Shown here piece after piece: positions 11,028 to 21,935 of a DNA stretch of 64,000 nt. A model generated the notes under the pieces. The model was not told the DNA's origin. It saw only the letters and a program-made list of their open reading frames with translations, and did not search any database. This DNA is from Acanthosoma haemorrhoidale (Eukaryota; Arthropoda; Insecta; Hemiptera; Acanthosomatidae). Location of the stretch: contig CAKNEZ010000003.1 in assembly GCA_930367205.1 (NCBI GenBank), positions 62,001-126,000 on the forward strand. Direction: 5' to 3'. A program made the translations under genes and the position numbers. Position 1 is the stretch's first letter. Each line of letters starts with the position of its first letter.

Positions 11028-12908
11028 GTAAGTTATCAGGTAATTTTGGGATCAATAACCATCAAAAGCTAAACCACGTTTATTTCATAAAGGCAGATAC
11101 AAATATTCCATGTATTGAAAATCTAATTTTGGAAGAACGGGTTGCAGTTATGTCAAGTGGTAGAAATCGAATGCAGGAACATTTAAAGAAACTCCATTTC
11201 TCTGACATGCCATACAGAATATTTGGTAGTTGCAGAAATAAATTTACCAGCGTACCTTTTTTTTAAAATTGAAAACGTATTATTTGCAACTCATTTTCGT
11301 TTTAGTTATAAAGCCCCAAATTAGAGGAAATATTAAACCGTAATAAAAAAAGACAATTAGCTTAAACCTACGGTTTATCTAAGATTTTTTTTGTATTTGC
11401 TGAATTCGACTCTGCATTCATAAGGGGAGGTCCAACGATCCAAAAGTGTCTGTTCCTTTCGTTCAAAACGATTTTACTTGAATGTTAGATACTATTTGCT
11501 TGCCATGACTGTGAATTGCCGAAGAAGATAGAAATTTCCTTTGTTGATTTTACAAGCTAGTAGGTAATTTCATAAACATTTAAAAATAGAAAAATAAAAT
11601 AATGTATTATTTATCTAGTCGCCTCGGGAATGGAGAACAAATGAATTGCTCTAATAACCTTCACGTATCTGATGAAGCTAATAATGGAAGTATTGAAAAT
11701 CAGGTTTTGAATGGAAGTGTGGTAAGAAGAAGGAGCAAATAAATTAGGAATAAAGGGATAGGGTTAATAAAAACCATACCGCCTGTATGTAAACTGTTGC
11801 TTGACACAATTCAAAAAACCAACAAATTCTAATATTGTATTAAGATAAGAACCACTAGTTGCAAACCTCTGGTCTTTTTGTTATTTTATCTTTTGCTTTG
11901 ACAGTTTATCAGTATTCTCACCCTCATACCGTGATTAGTTGAAGTTTTCTTTCATACCTGTTTGCTTTTTGCTATGACATTGCATTTTTTCGTTATTATC
12001 AAAGTTTTCTTGATTCTTGGACTTGAAATCTTTAATGTGGAACTTCAGTACCTTATCTATAAAAGTATAGAAATAAATGGATTTTTATTTAACTTATGTA
12101 TTAATTGTGACTTCTGTGAACGATATCAAGTAATCTATCTTGCTTAAAACACCAGTATAGCTTCAACTTTACCTCAAGACAATTACCTTCAACATTATTT
12201 TTAACTCTCCAGCCAGGAGAATAATACATTTTTTTCTGCCAATTATTCCAGCAACTATCTTGAAAACCAAGACAGCTGGTGGGGATACAAAAAATACACA
12301 AAACAATAATGTAAAATCGTAAACTTTCTTTCCTTCTTTTATCTTTAGCATACTCCCAGTCCCCAGTCCATAACGTCAGGTTTAAACTTTATTTCACCTC
12401 CACTAATTATGAAAAAAGAAGTAGAGATTAAAATAGGGAAGCAGTAAGCCATTCAGAAATCGGTAGACTCAAAGCATAAGTACATATATATTATATATAT
12501 ATTGTAACATTCATGATATTTGAGAATATCATGAACCAGCGACCCTTCCATCTGGTCAGCATCGTCCCTTGTGCTCTTAGGAGTGGGGATGAGATGAAGA
12601 GCCAGTCTTAGCCCAGGCCGCGTAGAAAAGCGGTCTCTTAGCAAGCTCCCGAACTGGCGGTACCATATAGAAAAAGAGGAAAGAAGAACCAACAGCAGAC
12701 AGTAACGTTGATTGGATTATACGGAGATCATCAATTGGGTGATAATGATATTGTTTTTTTATTATGGATCCATTAAAAGAGTTTGAGCTCAAATTTCATG
12801 TTTTCTTTGTAATTAGTAGTAACTATCCTTGTTCAAAAGGAATTGATACTTTTTGTCAGCACTATTTATAATTATAATTATTTGTTATAACCATTTTATT
12901 TATATACA
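11028..12908. other. Probable intron or intergenic DNA
   Basis: No transposon frame was recognised. A possible short exon at 11619-11721 has an acceptor (TTTATCTAG) and a donor (GTAAGA) and one open frame, but its phase does not follow directly from the exon ending at 11027. Short TA-rich runs lie near 12484-12502. Confidence 0.35.
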
Positions 12909-13226
12909 TGTAAGTTTCGAATTCAGAAACTTAAAAGGAGAAGGAGGTTCTCAGGGTATAAATCGAACACTTGCAGATGCAGTTTAGAACTGTAATATTA
13001 AACATATGTACACATTAGCTAGCGCTACAAATATAACAATAAACCAATAAAACTTATAACTAACCTGAATCAATACAATTGTCGATACTTAGAGTTGACC
13101 ATTGTCTTAACAAGTGTACCCATATCAGGATCAGGAGGTTACAACTAAGCGTCCTTTGATAGTAGCGCTCTCTGTCGGGACATCTCGCATATGTGCCGAA
13201 GTTTGGCGGTTACGTTCAAACTTACA
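12909..13226 (-). repeat. 3' LTR of the complete Gypsy element
   Basis: TG...CA ends and 318 bp, the same as 17276-17593. Its inner edge abuts the polypurine tract AAAGGGGGGA (minus strand). The gag-pol stop codon TAA lies inside the first bases of this LTR. Confidence 0.95.
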
Positions 13227-16200
13227 TCCCCCCTTTATGAGACAGAGGGTAATAAAGCCCTTTGGAATAAGGCACGAGCTTACTAGCATGAAATAAGTTT
13301 GACTCCTTTTTACGAAATCTACTATCTATTAAAAATATTACCTCTGAGATTTTCTGTTTTATTTTGAAAGGTCCTACTCTGATCGCATCTAATTTATCTC
13401 TATTCAATTTGTTACTGTTTTGTACATATACAAGGTCTCCAACTTCGTATTCAAACTTTTTAACATTTTTATCATAATACTTTTTATTTTGGTTATGTGT
13501 CTTTTCTGAGTTTTTATAAGCTATTTCCCTATTATTTTCTAAATTTGTAATTTTATTTTCATTTAGTTCATCAGGTACAAATGATGCATCTATTCCAGTT
13601 AATAAGTAATTGGGGGTAAACCCAGTAGAACTATGTATCGTGTTATTGTATTCCTCGATACACTTTTCTGCTACTATTGGCCACGATTTATCTCTATTTT
13701 CATGAATTTTGCACCTTATTCTGTTAACTAGTGTTTGATTTGCCCTTTCATTTAATCCATTAGAAAATGCACAATCTACTGCTGTAAAAATTAATGTTAT
13801 CTTTTGTTTATTTACATATTGTTTAAATTGTGCTGAATTTATACCAGGATATTGATCTGTTAATAATGTTTTTATATTTCCAGCTTTTTCTACTTTCTTG
13901 ATTAGATTAATAAAATCTTTTGCTATTTGTGTTTTCGAGGTGCTGATATATGCGTACCTTGTGAAATGATCTACTACCAAGTGTAGATATTTTATTGTAC
14001 TTTTATTCCCTTTAAATCCTCCTATTGTATCTAAAGATATTATATCTAGTGGTTCTTTTGCTGGACCAAGTTGAGACAAGGGAGCCTTAAAGCAACCTAT
14101 TCTTGACTTATTTTTGATACATGTTTCACAAGATCTGCAAATCAATCTTATATTTTTATACATATTTTTAAAATAAAATTTTTTTCCTATTGTTAAAATT
14201 AATTGTTTCATTCCTATATGCCCTTGATCTTTATGTACACTTTCAATAAGTGAAATACCAAATTCTTCTGTTATCCATATTTTCTCACTCTTATTCAGTA
14301 TTTTGTAAATTATATTATCTTTAATTATGCATTTGTCATCCAATGTTATTAGCTTTTGATTTTCTTTTAAATCTTCCAGTTTTAATAAATTTGATGTTTT
14401 AATCGCAGAGTTATCATCTGTTTCTTCATTTGATTCTAAAACTGGATTTCTGGATAGACAATCTGCCTCCAAATTTTCTTTACCTGGATTATATACAATC
14501 TCAAAGTCAAATTGTGAGATATAGTTTAAAATTTGTAGTAGTTCTGGATCATTACTTTTCTTCACATTAAAATTTTCTAATGGTCTGTGGTCTGTAAATA
14601 TCACAAATTTTTTTCCTATCAGATAATATTGCCAGTAAAGTATAGCTTCTTTAATAGCTAAACATTCTATAAATATTGCTTTTTTTGTTTTCTGAGCGTT
14701 TGTCAATTTTTTTGAAAAGAAAAATACTGACTTTAGAGATTTGTCTTCTTGTGGTTGTTTTAGAATTGCTCCAACTCCTTCAATACTTGCATCAGTGAAT
14801 ATATATGTTGGAGATTCTGGATCAAATATTGCTAGCGCAGGCGCTGAGCATAAGTATTTTTTTGTTGTCTCGAAACAATCTTTACATTGTTTTGACCAGT
14901 GAAAATCTACATTTTTTCTTAATAAATTTCTTAAGGGATCTAGCAAAATAGTATGTTTTGGTATATACTCCAAATAGAAGTTTATTTTTCCTAAAAATTG
15001 TCTAACCTGTTTCTTTGTTTGAGGTACAGGAAACTTTTTAATTGCTGTGAGATTGTCATTCATTGGTTTTATATAATTATTTCCTATTTCATGGCCCAGA
15101 TAAGTTATCTTGTTTTGTGCAAACTGACACTTTGATTCATTTAATTTAAATCCTTGTTTCTGTAGTGCTTTTAACACTAATTCTACATGTTTTACATGGT
15201 CCTCATAATTCTTCGAATGAATCAATACATCATCTATGTAGTTTACAGCAAACTTATCTAGGTTATTTCTTCTTATCACACTTGACAAGACTCTTTGAAA
15301 TATAGCCGGAGCAGACTTCAAACCATATGGCAAGCAATTCCATTGCCAATGACCATGATGGGTTACGAAAGCCAATTTATATTTATCCTTTTCACGCACT
15401 GGTATCGACCAAAACGCCGAATTTACATCCAATTTTGAAAAAAATTTACAGTTTCTGGCGCGTACTGTCAGATCATCAATCCTAGGAAACGGTTGACTTT
15501 CTGGCACAATTATTTTATTTAGTTCCTTAAAGTCAATACAAAAGCGTGATCTTTTTCCTTCTTCATTCTTAAATACCATCGTGACAGGAGCTGCATAGGG
15601 ACTGCTTGATTCTTCAATTAAACCAGCTTTTAATAATTCATCCACTTGCATTTCAATTTCAATTTTGTCTTGAAATGAGCACCTGTATGGTTTCTTTGAA
15701 ATATATCTATTTTGTATTAATTTTACTGTTGCTTCATAACCTTTTATTTTTCCTATGTCGAATTTTGACTTAGCAAAAATGTCCTTATTTTTTTGTATAG
15801 TATTTTCTATCTTGTTTATATCTGATATTTCAGTCTTATTAATTTGCCGATCTTTTTGTTTTGTTATCTCTTTTTGAGTTATTATTAAGTTTTCATCTTG
15901 ACATAGTTTGAATTTTTTTATTAAATCTAATCCTAATAGAAAATGATCTTTAAAATTAATACTTTTCACAATAAAAAACTGAAAATTTTCTTCAATATTA
16001 CCGATTTTAATTCTTAATACAACCGTACCCTCTGTTTTTGCTACTCCTGTTACCCCTTTTATATTATCTCTCCCACCTATTATTTTTTTAATATCTTTAT
16101 TATTATTTAAAAATTCATAATTTATCAAAGAAATATTAGATCCAGAGTCATAAAGACCAATAGCTGGATTTCGATTAGCGAGAAATTTTATTTTAATAAG

Positions 16201-17265
16201 TGGGAGGACTACTCGTTTTTTTGCCCCTTCAGAGCTTGCTATCATATCTTGAACTTCTCCATTATTTGTAACCTTAATATTCTCATTTTTTATTTTTTTC
16301 AATTGTTTATCTTTTAAACGACACAAACTCTCTAAATGAAATCTATTTTGAAAACCTAATTTTTCACATATTGTACATGGTTTTTTCTCGCTTGAACATT
16401 TTTGTGTTTCTTTCTCTTTTTTTCTTTCATTTAACTTACCAAATTGTTTTAATTTTGCCATTAAATTTTCCATACTTACAATTGACTTTCTTTCTAATTT
16501 ATTTTGTATAAAATTTGGTAAGTTAATTACAATCAGATTAATTTGAGTATTTAGTGAGATACTTTCATCTATTTCTAACAATAAACTTCTTTTCTTAAAC
16601 GCATATTCTAACAGGGAACCATTTAAATATTTAAAATTATATGCATATGTTATATCGGTCCAGGACTGTGCAGAGAAGGTCTCAATAAAGGAATTATTCC
16701 AAGCTTCCCAATTAAACATTGAGTTCTGTTTCCAGAATATATTATACCAATCTAATGCAGACTTTTCTAAGAATAATCTTAGAGCTTCTGCATATTTGTC
16801 TTGAGTAATCCCCACTCTAGCACACTCCTGAACGAATAAATTTAGCCATACATTAGCATTTAAATTTTCACCATTAAATTTTTCTATAACCATATCTTTA
16901 ACCCGAGAACACATATGTTTTTCTACGGTACCTGTTATAGCATTGTTTATGTTAGGTATAACCTCTTCTAAATATTCATCATAAAATGTAACATTACCTT
17001 CTACATCCAAATAAATGTTGCTGAGCTCTACAGTCATTGTTATCACTATTTTTCGAAATTTGTTTCGAATTCTCAAACTCTTCACCACATTCTTCACTAC
17101 TGCAGTATCGAAGAGTTGTTTGTGCTGAGTGCTAGACTGTTTATCTTTTGGAAATACAAAAATTTCCGGTTGGCCAACCAGCTGAATCGTCATAACTTTC
17201 ACGACCGTGGTTCTGGAATCTTCACCAGCTTCTGAGATGAAATGAAATTTCGCCTTTGTCTCCAT
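13222..17265 (-). CDS. gag-pol: Gag-Pol polyprotein, intact
   Basis: ATG at 17265 lies 10 bp inside the 5' LTR, and one frame runs to the stop in the 3' LTR with no gag/pol frameshift. Domains in order by approximate residue: gag block 130-250; a CCHC-like knuckle near 297-315 (CTIC ... HLESLC); aspartic protease with DSGSN near 372; reverse transcriptase with KLDVNSAFWSIPV (motif A) and the YIDD box near 677; RNase H with FTDASIEGVGA near 822; integrase zinc domain HH near 1000-1015 and SCETC near 1048; integrase core with Asp at SLDTIGG (about 1077), Asp at TDQYPG (about 1138) and Glu at GLNERANQ (about 1171); and an SH3-like C-terminal domain without a chromodomain. All catalytic residues are present. 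It would reverse transcribe and insert the element; particles form in the cytoplasm and integration is nuclear. Confidence 0.93.
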   Translation of the reverse strand: METKAKFHFISEAGEDSRTTVVKVMTIQLVGQPEIFVFPKDKQSSTQHKQLFDTAVVKNVVKSLRIRNKFRKIVITMTVELSNIYLDVEGNVTFYDEYLEEVIPNINNAITGTVEKHMCSRVKDMVIEKFNGENLNANVWLNLFVQECARVGITQDKYAEALRLFLEKSALDWYNIFWKQNSMFNWEAWNNSFIETFSAQSWTDITYAYNFKYLNGSLLEYAFKKRSLLLEIDESISLNTQINLIVINLPNFIQNKLERKSIVSMENLMAKLKQFGKLNERKKEKETQKCSSEKKPCTICEKLGFQNRFHLESLCRLKDKQLKKIKNENIKVTNNGEVQDMIASSEGAKKRVVLPLIKIKFLANRNPAIGLYDSGSNISLINYEFLNNNKDIKKIIGGRDNIKGVTGVAKTEGTVVLRIKIGNIEENFQFFIVKSINFKDHFLLGLDLIKKFKLCQDENLIITQKEITKQKDRQINKTEISDINKIENTIQKNKDIFAKSKFDIGKIKGYEATVKLIQNRYISKKPYRCSFQDKIEIEMQVDELLKAGLIEESSSPYAAPVTMVFKNEEGKRSRFCIDFKELNKIIVPESQPFPRIDDLTVRARNCKFFSKLDVNSAFWSIPVREKDKYKLAFVTHHGHWQWNCLPYGLKSAPAIFQRVLSSVIRRNNLDKFAVNYIDDVLIHSKNYEDHVKHVELVLKALQKQGFKLNESKCQFAQNKITYLGHEIGNNYIKPMNDNLTAIKKFPVPQTKKQVRQFLGKINFYLEYIPKHTILLDPLRNLLRKNVDFHWSKQCKDCFETTKKYLCSAPALAIFDPESPTYIFTDASIEGVGAILKQPQEDKSLKSVFFFSKKLTNAQKTKKAIFIECLAIKEAILYWQYYLIGKKFVIFTDHRPLENFNVKKSNDPELLQILNYISQFDFEIVYNPGKENLEADCLSRNPVLESNEETDDNSAIKTSNLLKLEDLKENQKLITLDDKCIIKDNIIYKILNKSEKIWITEEFGISLIESVHKDQGHIGMKQLILTIGKKFYFKNMYKNIRLICRSCETCIKNKSRIGCFKAPLSQLGPAKEPLDIISLDTIGGFKGNKSTIKYLHLVVDHFTRYAYISTSKTQIAKDFINLIKKVEKAGNIKTLLTDQYPGINSAQFKQYVNKQKITLIFTAVDCAFSNGLNERANQTLVNRIRCKIHENRDKSWPIVAEKCIEEYNNTIHSSTGFTPNYLLTGIDASFVPDELNENKITNLENNREIAYKNSEKTHNQNKKYYDKNVKKFEYEVGDLVYVQNSNKLNRDKLDAIRVGPFKIKQKISEVIFLIDSRFRKKESNLFHASKLVPYSKGLYYPLSHKGGM

Positions 17266-17275
17266 TGTATTGATT

Positions 17276-17593
17276 TGTAAGTTTCGAATTCAGAAACTTA
17301 AAAGGAGAAGGAGGTTCTCAGGGTATAAATCGAACACTTGCAGATGCAGTTTAGAACTGTAATATTAAACATATGTACACATTAGCTAGCGCTACAAATA
17401 TAACAATAAACCAATAAAACTTATAACTAACCTGAATCAATACAATTGTCGATACTTAGAGTTGACCATTGTCTTAACAAGTGTACCCATATCAGGATCA
17501 GGAGGTTACAACTAAGCGTCCTTTGATAGTAGCGCTCTCTGTCGGGACATCTCGCATATGTGCCGAAGTTTGGCGGTTACGTTCAAACTTACA
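17276..17593 (-). repeat. 5' LTR of the complete Gypsy element
   Basis: Identical by eye to 12909-13226. In element orientation it ends CTTACA and is followed within 10 bp by the ATG of gag-pol, so the primer-binding site (AATCAATACA region) overlaps the leader and start codon area. Confidence 0.95.
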
Positions 17594-17815
17594 TACATAT
17601 ATTTCACAATTCCCAGTTTCTAAATTTATTAATAACTACGACATTAGCCTTGAGATCGGGCCATTCAATCGGGATAATTTCCTATGTCGAAGACATAAAA
17701 ACAAGTTGAATTAAAGATCTTATGACGGACCTGCCAAATTAGTTAAGGTCAATTGATCTAATAAATTAGAAAAAGAAATGGTAAAAAATGAGGTAGGTTT
17801 CAATATATATATATA

Positions 17816-18121
17816 TGTAAGTTTGAACGCTACCGCCAAACTTCGGCACATATGTGTCCTACAGAGCGCGCTAAGATCGAAGATGCTCTGAGTTGTAACC
17901 TCCTAAATATGGGTACTCTTGTTAAGACAATGGTCAACATCTATTATCGACAATTGTATTGATTCAGGTTAGTTATAAGTTTTATTGGTTTATTGTTGTA
18001 TTTGTAGAGCTAGCTAATGTGTACATATGTTTAATATTACAGTTCTAAACTGCATCTGCAAGTGTTTAGATTATAACCTGAGAACCTCCACCTCCTTAAG
18101 TTTCTGAATTCGAAACTTACA
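17816..18121 (+). repeat. 5' LTR of a second copy of the same Gypsy family
   Basis: About 306 bp, TGTAAGTTTGAACG to GAAACTTACA, in the opposite orientation to the complete copy. It has a dozen or more differences including small deletions. A (TA)n run precedes it. Confidence 0.85.
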
Positions 18122-18131
18122 AATCAATACA

Positions 18132-18690
18132 GTGGAGACAAAGGCGAAATTTCATTTCATCTCAGAAGCTGGTGAAGATTCCAGAAGCACTGTAGTGAAA
18201 GTTACGACGATTCAGCTGGTTGGCCAAACGAAAATTTTTGTATTTCCAAAAGATAAACAGTCTAGCACTCAGCACAAACAACTCTTCGATACTACAGTAG
18301 TGAAGAATGTGGTGAAGAGTTTGAGAATTCGAAACAAATTACGAAAAATAGTGATAACAATGACTGATGAGCTCAGTAACATTTATTTGAATGTAGAAGG
18401 TAATGTTACATTTTATGATGAATATTTAGAAGAGGTTATACCTAACATAAACAATGCTATAACAGGTACTGTAGAAAAACATATGTGTTCTCGGGTTAAA
18501 GATATGGTTATAGAAAAATTGAATAGTGAAAATTTAAATGCTAATGTATGGCTGAATTTATTCGTTTAGGAGTGTGCTAGAGTGGGGATTACTCAAGACA
18601 AATATGCAGAAGCTCTAAGATTATTCTTAGTCTGCATTAGATTAGTATAATAAATATATTTTGGAAACAGAATTCAATGCTTAATTGGTT
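18132..18690 (+). pseudogene. Truncated gag of the second copy
   Basis: Nearly the same as the first 145 codons of the complete gag-pol, but the start ATG has become GTG and the frame stops at 18567-18569 where the complete copy reads on. Similarity continues in broken frames to about 18690, where a poly-T run marks the 3' end of a LINE in the opposite orientation. The rest of pol is missing. Confidence 0.85.
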
Positions 18691-21600
18691 TTTTTTTTTC
18701 TAAGCTCTCAAATTTATAAAAATAGGAATGTGGGAAAAATAAGGAAAATTATTTTGGCTGGAAAGTGCCTTTCACTAAGGGGAGACCCCTATTTGAAGGA
18801 TGTATGAGAAGGATATGGGGTGTGGAATGCCTAGAAAGGCGGATGGAGTCAGGAAGGTAGTGAGAGTCTACCACGGATTGAGCCTAGGGGTGCCTAGGTG
18901 ATGGATTGTTGTAGGCGAGGCGAAGCCTTGCCGGCCACCCCACCAGGGGCCTGAATGAGTCGGCCTAATCGGCCGGAAGATCAACCCTGCTTACACAGGT
19001 AGATGGGGTAATGTGGCGTCGGTTGAGTCGGCCGGGAGATAGGCCTCGATCTCTCGGCTGGGTGTAGGTCCGTCAGTCCTCTGGTTCTATGATGTCTTTC
19101 ATTCGCCAAGCTTCGGCGGTCCAGCAGTGCTTCCATCTGACGGGCATTGATAGTGGCTGAAGGTCGGAGAATAGTGGGTTATGGCTATGTCTTAGGGAGT
19201 CAAAAAATTTGATGTGCCTTCTCTTGATAAAATCTTGGATAGTGAGCACTTCGAATTTTTTGTGGATTTCGTCGGCCTTCATTCGGTCGAAAGGGGTGTG
19301 TCTGAGGGAGGGGCGGAGAACTCTATTCTGAAGTTGCTAGAGCGTTAGGAGAGTGTTGGGAGTCAAATACTTGTAGAGAGGGGTTCCATACATCAATGCA
19401 GGTCTTAGGACGCTCTGGTATATCAGCAGCTTGAGGCGTACTGATAGAGCCGGGCTGTGAAGTAGGTGTCCGAGGCTGAAGAATTTCTTCCTTACACTTT
19501 TTAATTTCCTGCCGAGGTGCGTTGTGAACGACAAGTGCCTACCGAGGGTAATTCCGAGGTAGCACAGCTTGTTGCTTACAGGGGATTTTTTGCCGTCTAA
19601 CACGAAGGATTTCGGGAGCTTCTTTTTTCCGGATTTGTAACTAAATATTATTCCTTGCGTCTTGGCCGGATTGACTTTAATGTAGACGGCATCGAGTTTC
19701 TCGGCGATTTATTGACTGGCGCTCTCAGCGAATTTCAGGGCTCTAGAGGGATTGATGCTAGTGCTGTAGACACCTATATCGTCCGCGTACGCGGATACCT
19801 CGCAGTTGGAGTACGAGGCTCCTACGATGTGGGCGGTGTAAATGTTGAACAGCAACGGGCCTAGCACCGATCCTTGGGGGACACCGGCAGAATAGTTTCT
19901 TCGGGTCGTGGTCGTAGTGCCTATACGAACCGAAAATGTTCTGCCTGTAAGCTAGGATCTCATTAGGCTCTGCAGCTGATCCGAGAATTCGTATTCCCTC
20001 AGACGTTGGAGTAGGATGTAGTGATCCACAGAGTTGAAGGCTTTCGAACAGTCCAGAGAAATCATTGCGGTAGCTCTGTTGCTTCGGACGTTCGATGCGA
20101 CGTGCTGTTGCAATCTCACCAGGTTGTTATTCGCGCTTAAGCCTGTGCTGAAACCAGTCTGCTCTGGTGGGATGATTTCTTGTGACTCGCAGTGCCCAGA
20201 GAGATGTATGTGGATATTTCTCTCGAACAGCTTCGAGAGTTGAGTCAGCAGACTGATGGGGCGGTAATGAGATGGCTCATATCCGCTCTTCGCTGGTTTC
20301 AGAAGAGGGATCACTACTGCATGTTTCCAGTTCTTAGGAAAATAATGAAGCCTGAAGCAGGAGTTCAAGATGTTAGTTATGAACGAGATTCCTTTCCTCG
20401 GCAGCTGCTTCAGTAGGATGTTCTGGATCGAGTCCTGCCCTGGTGAATTCTTGCCGGTTGTTCTCCGAATGATGGCTCCGACTTGCCTGTTGACTTGTTG
20501 ACTTGACTTGTTCAGATATCGGTAGTGGTGGGGAGAGAGGGGGAGGGGGGATCGAGCATTCCTATTGGTTCACCTTGGCCACGGCTCACTTCCTCATAAT
20601 AGGTCGCCAAAATGTCCGCTTGCTCGGTGGTGGGGATGAACTGGCCGTTCACGGCCACCCTGACACCATTCCTTTTTGAAGGAAGAGGTCTTCACGAGTT
20701 TCCACAATTGCTTATGGTCGCCGTGCAGACTGGTGAGGCGATCTTCCCAGACCGAATTTTTCCATTGAGCCATCAGGGACCTTACTTGGTTTGTGAGAGA
20801 ATTTAAAACCGGTTTTAAGTCCCTGTTTCTGGTCCTAAACCACCTGTTCTTAATGTTGTTACGCTGTCTTATCAGTTGCAGGATGTGATCCGGAGGTTTC
20901 CTCAGAGAAGGGGGCTTCGGAGAAAATTTGGGGATCGATGCATCGGCAGCTCGTTCGATGACGTCCTATAACTGATAGATAGCGTAATCTATGTCCCAGG
21001 TGTGCCTAAGGGGCGTGATAGTGTGCAAATCGGTTTTAATGAGACGCTTGTAGAGGTCCCACTTAGACTCATCGTTCCTGTATCTAGAAGCAGGTGGCTT
21101 TGGCATGTCGCCTTCTAGTTCGTAGATAACAGGACGATGATCGGAAGTGGTAAAGTCCAGAGCGGAGCATCCGGTGACCCGGTGTGGCTCTTATGTCAGG
21201 AGCAGGTCAGGCGTGGAGGTTCTGTCTGGGTTAGCAAAATGACGGAAGGTCGGCAATCCTGGGTGGATGACCGTAAATGGAGTTGTGGTAATATAGCGGC
21301 CTAGGCCGTTTGCCCTAGTACTACTCCACCAGCTGTGGTTTGCATTTAGGTCATCCACAATGACGTGTCTTCGGTCATGAGCTACCGTACTGAGCAGACG
21401 CTTGTACGGGTCACAGGCGGCTCTCGGTCTTCTATAGACTCCTGACACAATGGTATTCTTCGTGAGCCGTAGCTGGAGCGTTACAATAAATTGATTGGGG
21501 CCTAGGTTGACGGGGGGGGGGGGGGCAGTCTCCTACAGGGTATACCGTTTCTGACTAACACCGCTCCTCCTCCTGAGGTAGTTTTGGTGTCGTGACGGTA

Positions 21601-21778
21601 AACAGTATAACCCGGGAAGCGGCAGAAGTGTATTTTCTTCAGCCGGGTATCTGTGAGGACGACAACGTCCGGCGTATGGCACCGTAGAATTACTTCTACG
21701 TCGGCTTGTTTGGGCGTAATGCCGCAGACGTTGTAATTTAAAATTGCGTGCCCACTCATTTAGATGCAAGTTTTCTGA
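18691..21778 (-). mobile_element. Jockey-type LINE, 5'-truncated and decayed
   Basis: The left edge has poly-T (18691-18702), the A-tail of a minus-strand LINE. Minus-strand pieces in order: an endonuclease-exonuclease-phosphatase domain start (LNYNVCGITPKQADV and VVVLTDTRLKK, 21502-21759); more endonuclease (VYRRP, DDLNANHSWW, 21191-21448); RT with PLLKPAKSGYEPSHYRPISL, EQTGF and SLDCSKAFNSVD (19952-20368); the YADD box (19778-19789); the RT thumb (CYLGITLG, 19337-19603); and the C-terminal region (19073-19282). Several frameshifts break ORF2. Only the last few codons of ORF1 remain at the right edge. The homologous copy at 31453-34117 confirms the extent. Confidence 0.85.
19073..21759 (-). 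pseudogene. LINE ORF2 (endonuclease and reverse transcriptase), broken
   Basis: Start ATG at about 21759 with MSGHAILNYNV. The endonuclease contains the expected N-terminal Asn motif (LNYNVCG) and a TDTRLKK block, though the Asp-His motif of the C-terminal part is not clear. A 14-base G run at 21509-21522 coincides with one frameshift. RT motifs are intact in pieces, including YADD, which the plus-strand copy has lost. This enzyme would nick the target and copy the LINE RNA there; this copy cannot make it. Confidence 0.8.
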
Positions 21779-21935
21779 AATCTTTCATAATTTTCGTTTC
21801 TTTGTTTACGGATAAGATTGTGTAAATAATGTGAATAATTGTTATAATATAAAATGTAGTGAATAAAATTGCTTGCTTTGCTTGCAGAGAAACTGATTAC
21901 AGTTTATTCACTCCAAATTCAATAATTGGCTTACA

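Larger units (their letters stand above)
12909..17593 (-). mobile_element. Complete Ty3/Gypsy retrotransposon with identical LTRs
   Basis: 318-bp LTRs at 12909-13226 and 17276-17593 read identically base by base. They are flanked by the 4-bp duplication TACA (12905-12908 and 17594-17597). Between them is one uninterrupted gag-pol frame of 1347 codons. Identical LTRs and an intact frame indicate a very recent insertion that may still be competent. Two more copies of the family are in the window: 17816-18690 on the plus strand, and the split copy starting at 37424. Confidence 0.95.
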
